Assembly (NCBI GenBank): GCA_050303615.1
Contig: JBNLCC010000033.1
Coordinates: forward strand, 1-64,000
Direction of reading: 5' to 3'
Length of the DNA: 64,000 nt
From: CAZDXJ01 sp050303615
GTDB lineage: Bacteria; Pseudomonadota; Gammaproteobacteria; Methylococcales; Methylomonadaceae
In this document: positions 1 through 8,645 of the stretch, piece after piece
How the letters are laid out: each line of letters opens with the position of its first letter
Numbering within the stretch: position 1 is the first letter of the stretch
The notes under the pieces: model-generated
The model's input: only the letters and a program-made list of their open reading frames with translations
Told to the model about the DNA's origin: nothing
Database searches by the model: none
Program-made: the position numbers and the translations under genes

Positions 1-377
1 TTCAGATCCCGTATCAAGTACAGGATGAAAACGGCGCATTCCATACTGAATTTCAAAACGCCGCCTTGCAGCTATCGGCAACACCGTTGATCTCTGAAGA
101 TGGCATTACCATTGATCTGGTGATCCGCAAAAACTCCCCCGGTCAGCTCCTCAAATCCGGCGCAACGATCAACACCCGAGAAATACACACCACGGTCCGG
201 GTGCAAAACAATGAAACGATTATCCTGGGTGGCATCTTCGAATCCTTTGCCAACGTCGATAACCAGGAAACCCCGTTGCTTTCCCAAATACCCGGATTGA
301 AATGGTTATTTAGTTCAACGGCTAAAACCCAAAATAATAAAGAGCTGGTCATATTTCTGACGCCGACACTCATTTAA
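1..377 (+). CDS. PilQ-type secretin, C-terminal part (partial)
   Basis: Open from the window edge in frame 3 (first full codon at base 3), giving about 124 residues of the outer-membrane secretin domain. The segment has the typical secretin ending: an IPYQ start, ALQLSATPLI, a TTVRVQNNETIILGGI strand pair, then PLLSQIPGLKWLF and a terminal ELVIFLTPTLI. Such proteins form the multimeric outer-membrane channel for type IV pili or for filamentous phage export. The gene stops 14 bases before a recombinase gene and close to a tRNA, rather than being followed by aroK/aroB as chromosomal pilQ usually is. That suggests a secretin carried by an integrated filamentous-phage-like element, although an ordinary pilQ cannot be excluded because the 5' part is outside the window. 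Confidence 0.85.
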   Translation, partial: QIPYQVQDENGAFHTEFQNAALQLSATPLISEDGITIDLVIRKNSPGQLLKSGATINTREIHTTVRVQNNETIILGGIFESFANVDNQETPLLSQIPGLKWLFSSTAKTQNNKELVIFLTPTLI

Positions 378-391
378 AAGGAGTATACCCC

Positions 392-1372
392 GTGTCAATA
401 AAGCCAATAGGTAACGGAAAATACTTGTTAAGTTTTTGGCCAGATGGTCGTAAAGGAAAGTTTGTCCGAAAACGTTTCAATTCAGCTAGGGAAGCCCGCC
501 AATACCAGAAAAATTATAAAACAGAGACACAAAACGACAAAAAATTAAGGTTGGTCGATTTAATAGAATATTGGTACATCAATCATGGACACAGTCTAAA
601 ATCGTCAGCCGATACAAAAAACCGGCTGTTGATAATGGCCCAAATGATGGGTGATCCGTTGGCCAAAGACGTTGACGGCGTTATGTTTACAAAATACCGT
701 CAGCAACGTTTAAATGAAGGTATTCAGCCGTCTACATTAAACCGCGAATTATCTACCCTTAAGACCGTTTACAATGAAACAAAGCGGTTAGGTATTTGGT
801 CTGGTGATATTCCTATAAATCCGATCCGTAAATACAAGGTTTCTGCCCATGAACTATCGTATTTGACTGATCAGGAAATTCTATTGTTGTTAAAGGAAGT
901 CGAAAAAAGTGGTAATCCATCACTTAAGTATGTAACCGAAATTTGTTTACTTACAGGTGCTCGATGGAGTGAAGCAAACGGGCTATTACATCACCACTTA
1001 AAAAATGATGGCATCTATTTTGTTAAAACAAAAAACGGCTTAAATCGATTTGTGCCTATTCCGGTTGAAGACTTCCGGAGAATAAAAAATTTTATTCAGA
1101 TAAACAAAGGGCTTGACCCGTCATACTCGGCATTTCGTCGGGCGTTTGAACGTACCGGAATAATCACGCCTAAGGGTCAATTGGCCCATATTCTACGGCA
1201 TACCTATGCAAGTCATTTCATGATGAACGGCGGCGATATATTGACACTCCAAAAAATTTTAGGGCATTCATCAATTCAAATGACCATGCGTTATGCTCAT
1301 TTGTCGCTGGATTACTTGAAAGAGTCGCTTGAGTTCAATCCGTTTTCAAAACTCAAGTCAAGAATTGATTAA
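392..1372 (+). CDS. int: Phage-type tyrosine recombinase/integrase
   Basis: A 326-residue site-specific recombinase. The N-terminal 50 residues resemble the arm-binding domain of phage integrases (short beta strands, then a basic helix with REARQYQ). A core-binding domain covers about 55-150 and the catalytic domain about 155-315. The catalytic set is complete: Arg191 (GARWSE), His266 and Arg269 (HILRH), His292 (LGHSS), and the nucleophile Tyr301 (MRYAH). The GTG start at 392 has an AAGGAG ribosome site at 378-383, so it may be translated from the secretin message. The gene points at the 3' end of the tRNA-Lys gene 100 bases away, the usual arrangement when a tRNA is the attachment site. It is more AT-rich than the flanking genes, as expected for imported DNA. 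Confidence 0.93.
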   Translation: MSIKPIGNGKYLLSFWPDGRKGKFVRKRFNSAREARQYQKNYKTETQNDKKLRLVDLIEYWYINHGHSLKSSADTKNRLLIMAQMMGDPLAKDVDGVMFTKYRQQRLNEGIQPSTLNRELSTLKTVYNETKRLGIWSGDIPINPIRKYKVSAHELSYLTDQEILLLLKEVEKSGNPSLKYVTEICLLTGARWSEANGLLHHHLKNDGIYFVKTKNGLNRFVPIPVEDFRRIKNFIQINKGLDPSYSAFRRAFERTGIITPKGQLAHILRHTYASHFMMNGGDILTLQKILGHSSIQMTMRYAHLSLDYLKESLEFNPFSKLKSRID

Positions 1373-1429
1373 AACAAAAAAAATGTAAACATAATGTAAA
1401 CACATTATGCAAAAAGCGGGATATTAGAA

Positions 1430-1457
1430 AAGAAAAAACCAGCAAAAGTGCTGGTTA
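1430..1457 (-). terminator. Rho-independent terminator of tRNA-Lys
   Basis: On the minus strand AACCAGC and GCTGGTT form a 7-bp stem around ACTTTT, followed by a run of T. It lies about 15 bases beyond the 3' end of the tRNA-Lys gene. It lies between the tRNA and the integrase, so it may have been supplied by the integrated element. Confidence 0.75.
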
Positions 1458-1471
1458 ATCAATAAGTTGGC

Positions 1472-1547
1472 TGGTGGGTCGTGTGCGATTCGAACGCACG
1501 ACCATCGCATTAAAAGTGCGGTGCTCTACCGGCTGAGCTAACGACCC
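1472..1547 (-). tRNA. tRNA-Lys (UUU)
   Basis: A 76-nt gene read on the minus strand from GGGTCGT to ACGACCCACCA, with an encoded CCA end. The acceptor stem is fully paired, the D arm is AGCTCAGCCGGTAGAGC, the anticodon loop is CTTTTAA with anticodon TTT, and the T arm contains GTTCGAATC. Its 3' half faces the integrase gene, so it is the probable attachment site. Confidence 0.97.
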
Positions 1548-1564
1548 CCGTCAAAGAACGAGCA

Positions 1565-2419
1565 TTATACTGAATTTTTTGCAGCTTGCAAATGGTTTTT
1601 TATTGGCGGTTGTGGGGGACCGGACTGAAGGATTGTAACCGGATCGCCGATAGCTAATTTTCCTGTTTTATCATGCAGGGCGTTTTGTCCGAAAAACACT
1701 TCTCGATTCCATTTTCTAAGTTTGTTTAATGTCTTTAACGGTTCTTTACTAGTTTGTGCTGTTTGAGTATCTATTGTTGTGATCAAGCATCTGGAACAAG
1801 GTTTAGGTAGCCGGAAATTGATTTCGCCAATCGAGATTTTACGCCAGTAATCCTCTGCATAACTGTCGCATCCGGCAATAACCAGGTTAGGGCGGAAGCT
1901 GCTCATGGGAATTTTGTGCGGCAATTGCTGATTGAGAGCGGCTAAAGAACTTTCGGAAATGATTAAAAACGGAAAGCCATCGGTAAAGGAGACTTGATCC
2001 TCGGGCGCCGCATAATTTGGATCTACTCGGCGATGTTGTTCGGTTTGACATACCAGGCGGCAATCATAGTGTAAAAAATCACTTAACCATTGATCGACTT
2101 CCTTCGAGACGTGTTGCGCGGTGCATTGATCCTTCCAAATCGTTGTTTCGATCCGCTGTTCGGAGTCAGAGGCTAATGGGATAGATATGCGATCCTCGGA
2201 CGATGTTGACAAGGTCAGCCGGGTTTTGCCGAGAGTGGTTTGAATCAGACACATGCGAGGTAATTGACGCTGGCTGAGGAAACGGTTGTTCCGATCGATT
2301 ATCATCCAGTGGCGGTCATAAAGCAGACCCTTTTGGTTTACTTCCCAGGAGTTGACTTGTATGCCGGCCAGTGATTTTACCGGATAAATGTTAATTTCGC
2401 TTAATGTGAATGTCGGCAT
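1565..2419 (-). CDS. MOSC-domain protein, YcbX-like
   Basis: A 284-residue protein with an N-terminal MOSC beta-barrel (INIYPVKSLAGIQV, then RHWMIIDRNNRFLSQR) and a C-terminal MOSC domain. The conserved cysteine presumed to bind molybdenum is in KPCSRCLITT near residue 210. E. coli YcbX and the mARC proteins of this family use a molybdenum cofactor to reduce N-hydroxylated compounds. This one lacks the C-terminal 2Fe-2S domain of YcbX (about 370 residues), so it would need a separate electron donor. It is a single gene reading towards the tRNA-Lys gene. Confidence 0.85.
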   Translation of the reverse strand: MPTFTLSEINIYPVKSLAGIQVNSWEVNQKGLLYDRHWMIIDRNNRFLSQRQLPRMCLIQTTLGKTRLTLSTSSEDRISIPLASDSEQRIETTIWKDQCTAQHVSKEVDQWLSDFLHYDCRLVCQTEQHRRVDPNYAAPEDQVSFTDGFPFLIISESSLAALNQQLPHKIPMSSFRPNLVIAGCDSYAEDYWRKISIGEINFRLPKPCSRCLITTIDTQTAQTSKEPLKTLNKLRKWNREVFFGQNALHDKTGKLAIGDPVTILQSGPPQPPIKNHLQAAKNSV

Positions 2420-2544
2420 GTGGAAAATCGAGACATAGTTTGAGAGATGGTGCTGTTGAACATCGTCTAAGAAGGAATAGTGTGTTGCGTTGATCGATCC
2501 GGTTTTATAACAAGAATGCCGGCGTGCTGCTTAAAATATTTATA

Positions 2545-2961
2545 TCATTTAAAGATCAGGTTGGTTTGCGTTTTCAGAAGATAATCTCCCAGGTCGTTTT
2601 GGTATTTGTCAAATTTAATGCCGTAACGGTATTTTTTTACGCCTTCCTTGCGTACAATTTTAGCGGGGATCTCAAATTGTTTTCCATCTTCAAAAATCAG
2701 TATCAAGGTTAATTTTTTATTGATGTTGAGTTTTTTATCTAATGAAATGAATGCACCTCGGGTACTTAGGTCATGAAGGTCAATGGCATAGGGTTTTCCA
2801 AAACGAAAAAATTTGACTTTGTTGACACAAGCTTTTATATCCTTTCTTATATAGCGGACAGTTCTTCTTCGATTGCTATTAATAGCATCGGTTAAATCCA
2901 GTTCTAAATCCAAATCAAAAATATCTTGAGCAAAATCGAGTTTACTGTGTTTATTTCGCAT
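2545..2961 (-). CDS. PilZ-domain protein
   Basis: About 138 residues from the ATG at 2961; an upstream in-frame start at 2976 is possible. An acidic N-terminus of about 30 residues precedes a PilZ domain carrying the c-di-GMP-binding RRRTVRYIR motif and, about 35 residues later, DLSTRGAFI (the D/N-x-S-x-x-G signature). PilZ proteins bind cyclic di-GMP and act on motility, pili or exopolysaccharide. The N-terminus has no signal peptide or membrane segment, so the protein should be cytoplasmic. No cyclase or phosphodiesterase gene is nearby, and the target cannot be read from context. Confidence 0.85.
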   Translation of the reverse strand: MRNKHSKLDFAQDIFDLDLELDLTDAINSNRRRTVRYIRKDIKACVNKVKFFRFGKPYAIDLHDLSTRGAFISLDKKLNINKKLTLILIFEDGKQFEIPAKIVRKEGVKKYRYGIKFDKYQNDLGDYLLKTQTNLIFK

Positions 2962-3111
2962 AGCAGGACCGTTCAAACGGGATGCATTCGGTAAATGTTG
3001 GTGCGCCGTTAATTACAACGCTAAATTATTTGGTTCAAGGCATGTAGGAAAAAGCTTTATTTACTAGCATTATTATGCATTCTGTTAGAATTACAAAGGA
3101 ATTCATGAGAA

Positions 3112-4293
3112 ATGATGAAAAAGAAAAATATTTTAATATGGGTAAGCAAAATAGTCATTTTGTCGGCTGTGACGGCAAATGGTTCATCTGCGCAAGCAAA
3201 GCAGATCGTTGATATTGCTTACCTTACCCAACAAAAGGCAGTTCCTCCCGCTTTATCTAACCTTGATCCCTTTGTGGCTGACAGAGGCCTGCAAGGTGCC
3301 CGTCTCGCAATAAAAGATAATAATACGACGGGCCAATTTACCGGTCAGGAATTTATTTTGCATGAATTTACCGTGCCTCTATCCGGAGATGTGCCGGAGG
3401 CATTTAGCACCATCGATAAGCAGGGCTATCCGTTCGTGATCGTGAATTTGCCTGCCAAGCAACTTCAGCAACTGGCCGGTTTGCAAGTTGCAACACCTCA
3501 ATTATTGTTCGATGCCGCAACGCGCGATGATGAATTGCGCAATGAAATTTGTCTGCCGAATGTATTGCATCTGTTACCCAGCCGGGCAATGCGGGCGGAT
3601 GCTTTGGCTCAGTATATGTTAAAAAAGCGCTGGAAAAACTGGTTTTTGGTGGTCGGGCCAAATGAGGAGGACCGTCTCTTTACCAATGCCGTCAAGCGTG
3701 CGGCAAAACGTTTCGGCATGACACTGGTTGCCGAAAAAGTGTGGGAACATACTTTTGATGCAAGACGAACGGCGCAATCCGATGTGCCGGTATTTACCCA
3801 GGGGATAGACTATGATGTATTGGTTGTGGCCGATGAGGCGGGGATGTTTGGCGAATATCTGGATTACCGTACGTGGAAGCCGCGACCGGTGATCGGTACC
3901 CAAGGTCTGGTGCCGACGTCGTGGCACAGAACCCATGAACAATGGGGAGCCGTGCAAATTCAAAATCGGTTTAAGGAACAAGCCGGCCGCTGGATGGAGG
4001 AAGAGGATTACGGTGCTTATCTAGCCGTAAGAAGCATTGGCGAGGCGGTAACCCGAACCGGTTCCGTGGACATGCCCACTATAAAGGCGTACCTGATGAG
4101 TGATCAATTTGCCTTACAGGGTTATAAGGGCACGCCGTTGTCTTATCGAAGCTGGAATGGGCAGTTGCGCCAGCCGGTTTTATTGGCAGCGGCAAGGTCT
4201 ATGGTGGCGATTGCCCCGGTAGAGGGATTTTTGCATCCGAAAACCGAATTGGATACGTTAGGTTATGATTTACCCGAATCGAAATGTAAATGA
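3112..4293 (+). CDS. Periplasmic binding protein of PQQ-alcohol-dehydrogenase-associated ABC system
   Basis: A 393-residue exported protein. A signal peptide of about 28 residues ends near SSAQAKQ. The rest resembles type-1 (branched-chain amino acid-like) periplasmic binding proteins, including DRGLQGARLAIKDNN near the start and a conserved C-terminal ALQGYKGTPLSYRSWNGQLRQP. It is the first of four closely spaced genes whose order (binding protein, beta-propeller, ATPase, permease) matches the ABC systems found beside PQQ-dependent alcohol or methanol oxidation genes. The ligand is unknown. A methylotroph would fit, but no PQQ dehydrogenase or pqq biosynthesis gene is in the window. Confidence 0.8.
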   Translation: MMKKKNILIWVSKIVILSAVTANGSSAQAKQIVDIAYLTQQKAVPPALSNLDPFVADRGLQGARLAIKDNNTTGQFTGQEFILHEFTVPLSGDVPEAFSTIDKQGYPFVIVNLPAKQLQQLAGLQVATPQLLFDAATRDDELRNEICLPNVLHLLPSRAMRADALAQYMLKKRWKNWFLVVGPNEEDRLFTNAVKRAAKRFGMTLVAEKVWEHTFDARRTAQSDVPVFTQGIDYDVLVVADEAGMFGEYLDYRTWKPRPVIGTQGLVPTSWHRTHEQWGAVQIQNRFKEQAGRWMEEEDYGAYLAVRSIGEAVTRTGSVDMPTIKAYLMSDQFALQGYKGTPLSYRSWNGQLRQPVLLAAARSMVAIAPVEGFLHPKTELDTLGYDLPESKCK

Positions 4294-4304
4294 GGAACAT
4301 CGAA

Positions 4305-5270
4305 ATGCAAAAGATGAATGCGGCAGTTGCTGCAGTGATGCTGTGTTTGACTGGTCACTTGCATGCTGAAACGGTTTACGTGACTTTGGAGAAAGACAAT
4401 GCGCTGGCCGTCGTGGACCCGGTCGCCGGAGAATTGGTCAGGAAGGTGCCTATCGGCCAGCGGCCCAGAGGGATCGTTTTGAGTCATGATCAAAAGTACC
4501 TTTATATTGCAACCAGTGATGATGATACCGTGCAGATTATCGATACGGAAACTTACCAGGCAGTAGGGCAATTGCCTTCGGGTGAAGATCCGGAAACGTT
4601 TGCCCTCAGTCCCGATGGCAAATTGCTTTATGTCTCCAATGAGGATGATAATTTGGTGACGGTGATCGATGTCGCCGATAAACAACAGATCAAGGAGATT
4701 GCTGTAGGAGTTGAACCGGAAGGCATTGCGATCAGTCCGGACAACCGCTGGGTTGTCAGCGCTTCGGAAACCACTAATATGATTCACTGGATCGATCCGA
4801 AAACGATGACCATCACCGATAATACGTTGGTTGATCCGCGGCCGCGTGCGGCATCATTTACCGCAGACAGCAAACAATTATGGGTAACTTCGGAAATTGC
4901 CGGTACGTTGATGATTGTCGATGTCGGCAATAAACAAATTATTAAAAAGATCGCTTTTGAAATCCCCGGAGTGACTGCCGAAAAAATTCAACCGGTTGGT
5001 GTGTTGGTGGATGCTGCAAGGCAGTGGGGCTATGTGGCTTTGGGGCCGGCAAACCGGGTGGCCGTTATTAATGCGCAAAGCTTCGAAGTGGAAAAATATC
5101 TGCTGGTCGGACAGCGCGTGTGGAATTTAGCTTTCTCACCGGAGCAAAAAAGATTGTATGCCACCAACGGCGTTAGCAACGATATTTCCATCATTGATTT
5201 GGAGCGTCATAAAGTCACCAAATCGGTGGCCGTAGGACGCTATCCTTGGGGAGTTGCAGTAAAACCATGA
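4305..5270 (+). CDS. YVTN-type beta-propeller, PQQ-catabolism-associated
   Basis: About 321 residues from the ATG at 4305, chosen because GAGGA lies 9 bases upstream; an ATG at 4290 overlapping the previous stop is the alternative. A short signal peptide (to about residue 21) precedes seven or so repeats of the surface-layer/YVTN type, each with a form of NxVxVIDxxxxxxxxxIxVGxxPxG. Such proteins fold as periplasmic beta-propellers. This subtype is found next to PQQ-dependent alcohol oxidation genes, where its exact role is not established. It lies between the binding protein and the ATPase and overlaps the latter by ATGA. Confidence 0.85.
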   Translation: MQKMNAAVAAVMLCLTGHLHAETVYVTLEKDNALAVVDPVAGELVRKVPIGQRPRGIVLSHDQKYLYIATSDDDTVQIIDTETYQAVGQLPSGEDPETFALSPDGKLLYVSNEDDNLVTVIDVADKQQIKEIAVGVEPEGIAISPDNRWVVSASETTNMIHWIDPKTMTITDNTLVDPRPRAASFTADSKQLWVTSEIAGTLMIVDVGNKQIIKKIAFEIPGVTAEKIQPVGVLVDAARQWGYVALGPANRVAVINAQSFEVEKYLLVGQRVWNLAFSPEQKRLYATNGVSNDISIIDLERHKVTKSVAVGRYPWGVAVKP

Positions 5271-6010
5271 CAGACAAAGTTTCCCTAGTAGTCAGTAACT
5301 TAAGTTTTGCCTACGGTAAAAAACCGGCGCTTGACCGGGTCGGGTTCAAAATAGGGCAGGGTGAATGCACGATTTTACTGGGGCCGAACGGTGCCGGAAA
5401 AAGCACGTTATTCGCTTTGATTACCCGGTTATACGATACACGGCAAGGCCGCATCGAGCTTTGCGGGTTCGATATCAGAAAGCAAACACGCAAAGCGCTG
5501 GCCAATCTGGGGGTGGTTTTCCAGCAAACCACACTGGATCTTGATTTGACTGTCATGCAAAATCTACGTTATCACACCGCATTGCATGGTATTGGCCGCA
5601 AGCAGGCCAATACAAGAATCCAACAGGAGTTGGAACGGTTTAGTATGTATGACCGGCGTTCGGAAAAAGTGCGGCAACTCAATGGCGGCCATCGCCGCCG
5701 TGTGGAAATCGCCAGGGCGTTATTGCATAAACCTGCCATATTGCTGTTGGATGAGCCGACCGTCGGCTTGGATGTGCCAAGCCGGCGTGCCATCGTCAAG
5801 CATGTGCATCAGTTATCCAGCGAGGAAAATATCGCTGTGCTGTGGGCCACGCACCTGATTGACGAAATTGACGCGCAAGATCATCTGATCGTGTTGCATC
5901 AAGGGAAAATACAGGCTAACGGCACCGTACATCAGGTATTGGATATGTGCGGTACTGAGGATATCAACCTGGCTTTTTATAAGCTGACCGCTAAAGGAGA
6001 GGCGGCATGA
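5267..6010 (+). CDS. ABC transporter ATP-binding protein (PQQ/PedA-type)
   Basis: A 247-residue ATPase from the ATG at 5267, which overlaps the preceding stop codon. Walker A is GPNGAGKST (residues 39-47), the Q-loop region is VVFQQTTLD, and Walker B is ILLLDEPTVGLD. The ABC signature is LNGGH followed by RRRVEIARALLH, where most transporters have LSGGQ. The spacing and the rest of the motif are intact, so it is probably active. It would power export or efflux with the adjacent ABC-2 permease. Homologues are linked to PQQ-dependent alcohol oxidation. Confidence 0.92.
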   Translation: MTDKVSLVVSNLSFAYGKKPALDRVGFKIGQGECTILLGPNGAGKSTLFALITRLYDTRQGRIELCGFDIRKQTRKALANLGVVFQQTTLDLDLTVMQNLRYHTALHGIGRKQANTRIQQELERFSMYDRRSEKVRQLNGGHRRRVEIARALLHKPAILLLDEPTVGLDVPSRRAIVKHVHQLSSEENIAVLWATHLIDEIDAQDHLIVLHQGKIQANGTVHQVLDMCGTEDINLAFYKLTAKGEAA

Positions 6011-6810
6011 ATTTTCTGCTTTATTGGCGCGCCATGTGGGGTATTATCGGCCGGGAGTTAAGGCGCTTTATTCATCAACGGGAGCGTTTTATCTCCGCGC
6101 TGGTGCGTCCGTTGATCTGGTTGTTTGTCTTTGCCGCCGGTTTTCGGGCGGCATTGGGTATTGCCATCATACCCCCCTATGAAACGTATATTTTGTATGA
6201 GGTCTATATCACCCCCGGTTTGATTGGCATGATCCAACTTTTCAACGGGATGCAGAGCTCTCTGTCGATGGTCTATGACAGGGAAATGGGCAGTATGCGA
6301 ATTTTATTGGTCAGTCCGTTGCCGCGCTGGTTTCTGTTGGTCTGTAAATTAATTGCAGGCACTGCAGTTTCCGTTATTCAGGTCTATACTTTTCTATTGA
6401 TCGCTTGGTTTTATGAAATAGAAGCGCCATGGCAGGGATATTTATGGATGCTTCCCGCGCTTATTTTATCCGGATTGATGTTGGGTGCTTTAGGCTTGCT
6501 GCTGTCGACGTTTATAAAACAGTTGGAAAATTTTGCAGGGGTTATGAATTTTGTAATTTTTCCGATGTTTTTTATGTCAACCGCCCTTTATCCGTTATGG
6601 AAGATACAGGAATCCAGCGAGTTGCTGTATAAGTTGGCTGCTTATAATCCGTTTTCCCAGGCTGTCGAGTTCATACGCTTTGCGCTTTATGGCCAATTAA
6701 ACCAATATGCCTGCATTTATACGCTGTCAGCGTTTGTTATTTTTTTAAGTATAGCGATTATGGGCTACAACCCATCGAAGGGTATGATGCAACGTAAAGG
6801 GGGGGCTTAA
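6007..6810 (+). CDS. ABC-2 type permease (PedC-like)
   Basis: A 267-residue inner-membrane protein with about six hydrophobic helices and the ABC-2 permease signature (GMQSSLSMVYDREMGSMRILLVSPLPRW), then FFMSTALYPLWKIQ near the end. It overlaps the ATPase gene by four bases (ATGA), so the pair is translationally coupled. ABC-2 permeases of this kind are usually exporters, which sits oddly with the binding protein two genes upstream. The same odd combination recurs in PQQ-associated ABC systems. Confidence 0.88.
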   Translation: MNFLLYWRAMWGIIGRELRRFIHQRERFISALVRPLIWLFVFAAGFRAALGIAIIPPYETYILYEVYITPGLIGMIQLFNGMQSSLSMVYDREMGSMRILLVSPLPRWFLLVCKLIAGTAVSVIQVYTFLLIAWFYEIEAPWQGYLWMLPALILSGLMLGALGLLLSTFIKQLENFAGVMNFVIFPMFFMSTALYPLWKIQESSELLYKLAAYNPFSQAVEFIRFALYGQLNQYACIYTLSAFVIFLSIAIMGYNPSKGMMQRKGGA

Positions 6811-6910
6811 CCCCAACCCGATTTATACGATTGCCGAGCATTTTAAACAAGGGTATTAATCGAATAGCTAGCTGTTTGGTTGACAGTAAAAATCTTTATA
6901 TGAGGAAATA

Positions 6911-8467
6911 GTGAAAAATTCTTTTTTTCTAGTTATTCCTACTCAGCAAAAAAATCCGCAACGTTTAAAACTTTACGAGCCGGCAGCACTGAAGCAATGG
7001 CTTTTAGAGCTGCCTACCGCGAACCCCGGTTTGGCGACGAGACTGTTCCATGATTTTATCAGCGAATTGAACGGTTTGGTTATGGATGCGCAGTTTAGGT
7101 TGGATACCTTGGAATTGTTAAGGCCGAGCTTTACGACGGTGGAAGAGTATTTGCGCGCCAGTCTCGTGCAGTCCGGGGTTCCCAAAGGTGCAAATGAAGA
7201 AAAAATACTTCAATTTCTTCTGGCGCTTGAAAAGGAATTTACCATCGGTTACTGGGTGGCGGTTAGGGAGTTGACCAAGAAAAATATCGGTTGGTTTCAA
7301 AGTAAAAATATTGCACTTGCCATCCAACGGGTAATCAAGGGGTTAAGCAATATTGTCGTCTCTCATAATATATTGTATTTGCCGGTGCCGGAATGGGTAT
7401 GGATGGATTTACACTCATTGTACAAATTAAGCGTCAAGGTTAAAAAAGAGACGGTAAAGGTACAGGACGATACCTGTATTTTCAACAAAACCACTTCCCC
7501 GGCCGATAGCTATAAACAGATATTGCTGTTTAGTCTCGCAGATCCCTCAGGTTTAATGCAGAAAGAAATGCCTGAGGTATACCAATTTAATGAACGTATT
7601 ACTCAATATATGCGGATTGCTGATCAGTCGGTAGGTGATTGGAAGAACCAATGCCTTGTTTTACAGGATGAGGATCGTCCGCCGTGTTGTCTTGAAGTGC
7701 AAAGGGAAAAAATCGGTTCGGCGGTTTTGTATCTCGATACGACAAAATTGTTGAGCGCGTTAAAACATAAGTCAAAGTATGTCGACGAAGCGGAAGCGAG
7801 ATTTAGCAATATTCATTCCGATAACAATAGCAAAGATAGGCTTTCCTCCGAATTACTCGATTATCTGACTTTGCGATGGGCCGGTCAAAAATTGGCAGGA
7901 ACACCGTTTTTTGTCGATAGAAAGGAACGCTTATTTTGCATCGGATTAAATGCGACCTATGCGCTGCAAAATTTGTTGGAAAAGGGATCTGAAGGGGATA
8001 TCGAGTATCTTGCAAAACCCACTTCCGATCGCGCTTTATCCTGTTCACTGGATAAAGGAGGTGTCTTATCGGTAGGCAGCCTGATTAGTTTTAGAAAGAC
8101 GGATATGCCTGAAAACAAACGTTCCCTTGCGGTGGTTTGTACTATGTCGCAGAATAAATTCGATAGTAAAGTGAATTTCGAAGTACAGGCTGTCGCGCTG
8201 CAAGTACATGCGGTTGATTATCTGAGGCTGGATGCCGTTAAAGGCGCGCAGCCCCAGAAAGCCCTGATTTACGGCGTCAAAGAAGATGGCGTGGAAAAAA
8301 GTTATTTGATCATCGAGTCTTTTGTATTGAAGGATTTTGATATTATCCGGCTGTTTATGCACGAAGAAAACTTTCCAATAATCTTAAGAGATAAAAAAAA
8401 TATCGGTCTGGGGTATTGGCAGTTTGAATGCCGGCGGCTGGAGGAAAAGGATATCGCTATGGCGTAG
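6911..8467 (+). CDS. Large cytoplasmic protein, possibly c-di-GMP-binding
   Basis: A 518-residue soluble protein starting at GTG 6911 with a GAGG ribosome site. No signal peptide or membrane segment is visible. The N-terminal 170 residues are mostly helical (FLVIPTQQKNPQRLKLYEP, then a helical bundle), and the C-terminal 130 residues look like a beta-rich domain (SLISFRKTDMPENKRSLAVV). The overall pattern is reminiscent of long proteobacterial proteins carrying an atypical PilZ domain, but I see no clear RxxxR motif, so that is only a guess. It stands alone, with the PilZ gene at 2.5 kb the only other possible c-di-GMP link. Confidence 0.4.
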   Translation: MKNSFFLVIPTQQKNPQRLKLYEPAALKQWLLELPTANPGLATRLFHDFISELNGLVMDAQFRLDTLELLRPSFTTVEEYLRASLVQSGVPKGANEEKILQFLLALEKEFTIGYWVAVRELTKKNIGWFQSKNIALAIQRVIKGLSNIVVSHNILYLPVPEWVWMDLHSLYKLSVKVKKETVKVQDDTCIFNKTTSPADSYKQILLFSLADPSGLMQKEMPEVYQFNERITQYMRIADQSVGDWKNQCLVLQDEDRPPCCLEVQREKIGSAVLYLDTTKLLSALKHKSKYVDEAEARFSNIHSDNNSKDRLSSELLDYLTLRWAGQKLAGTPFFVDRKERLFCIGLNATYALQNLLEKGSEGDIEYLAKPTSDRALSCSLDKGGVLSVGSLISFRKTDMPENKRSLAVVCTMSQNKFDSKVNFEVQAVALQVHAVDYLRLDAVKGAQPQKALIYGVKEDGVEKSYLIIESFVLKDFDIIRLFMHEENFPIILRDKKNIGLGYWQFECRRLEEKDIAMA

Positions 8468-8645
8468 AACATTACAAAGAGTTCAAAATTTGTTTCGATA
8501 TCTGTGTTATTATCACGAGTCTTTTATTAGCGTTACCGGATGATCGGATTTTTTTCTTGCAAAGATTTAACTTCTTGGTAACTTGAGCATTTTTATACAT
8601 TAAAATTATAACTAAAACTCAATACTCACAGAGAGGAAATAAATA

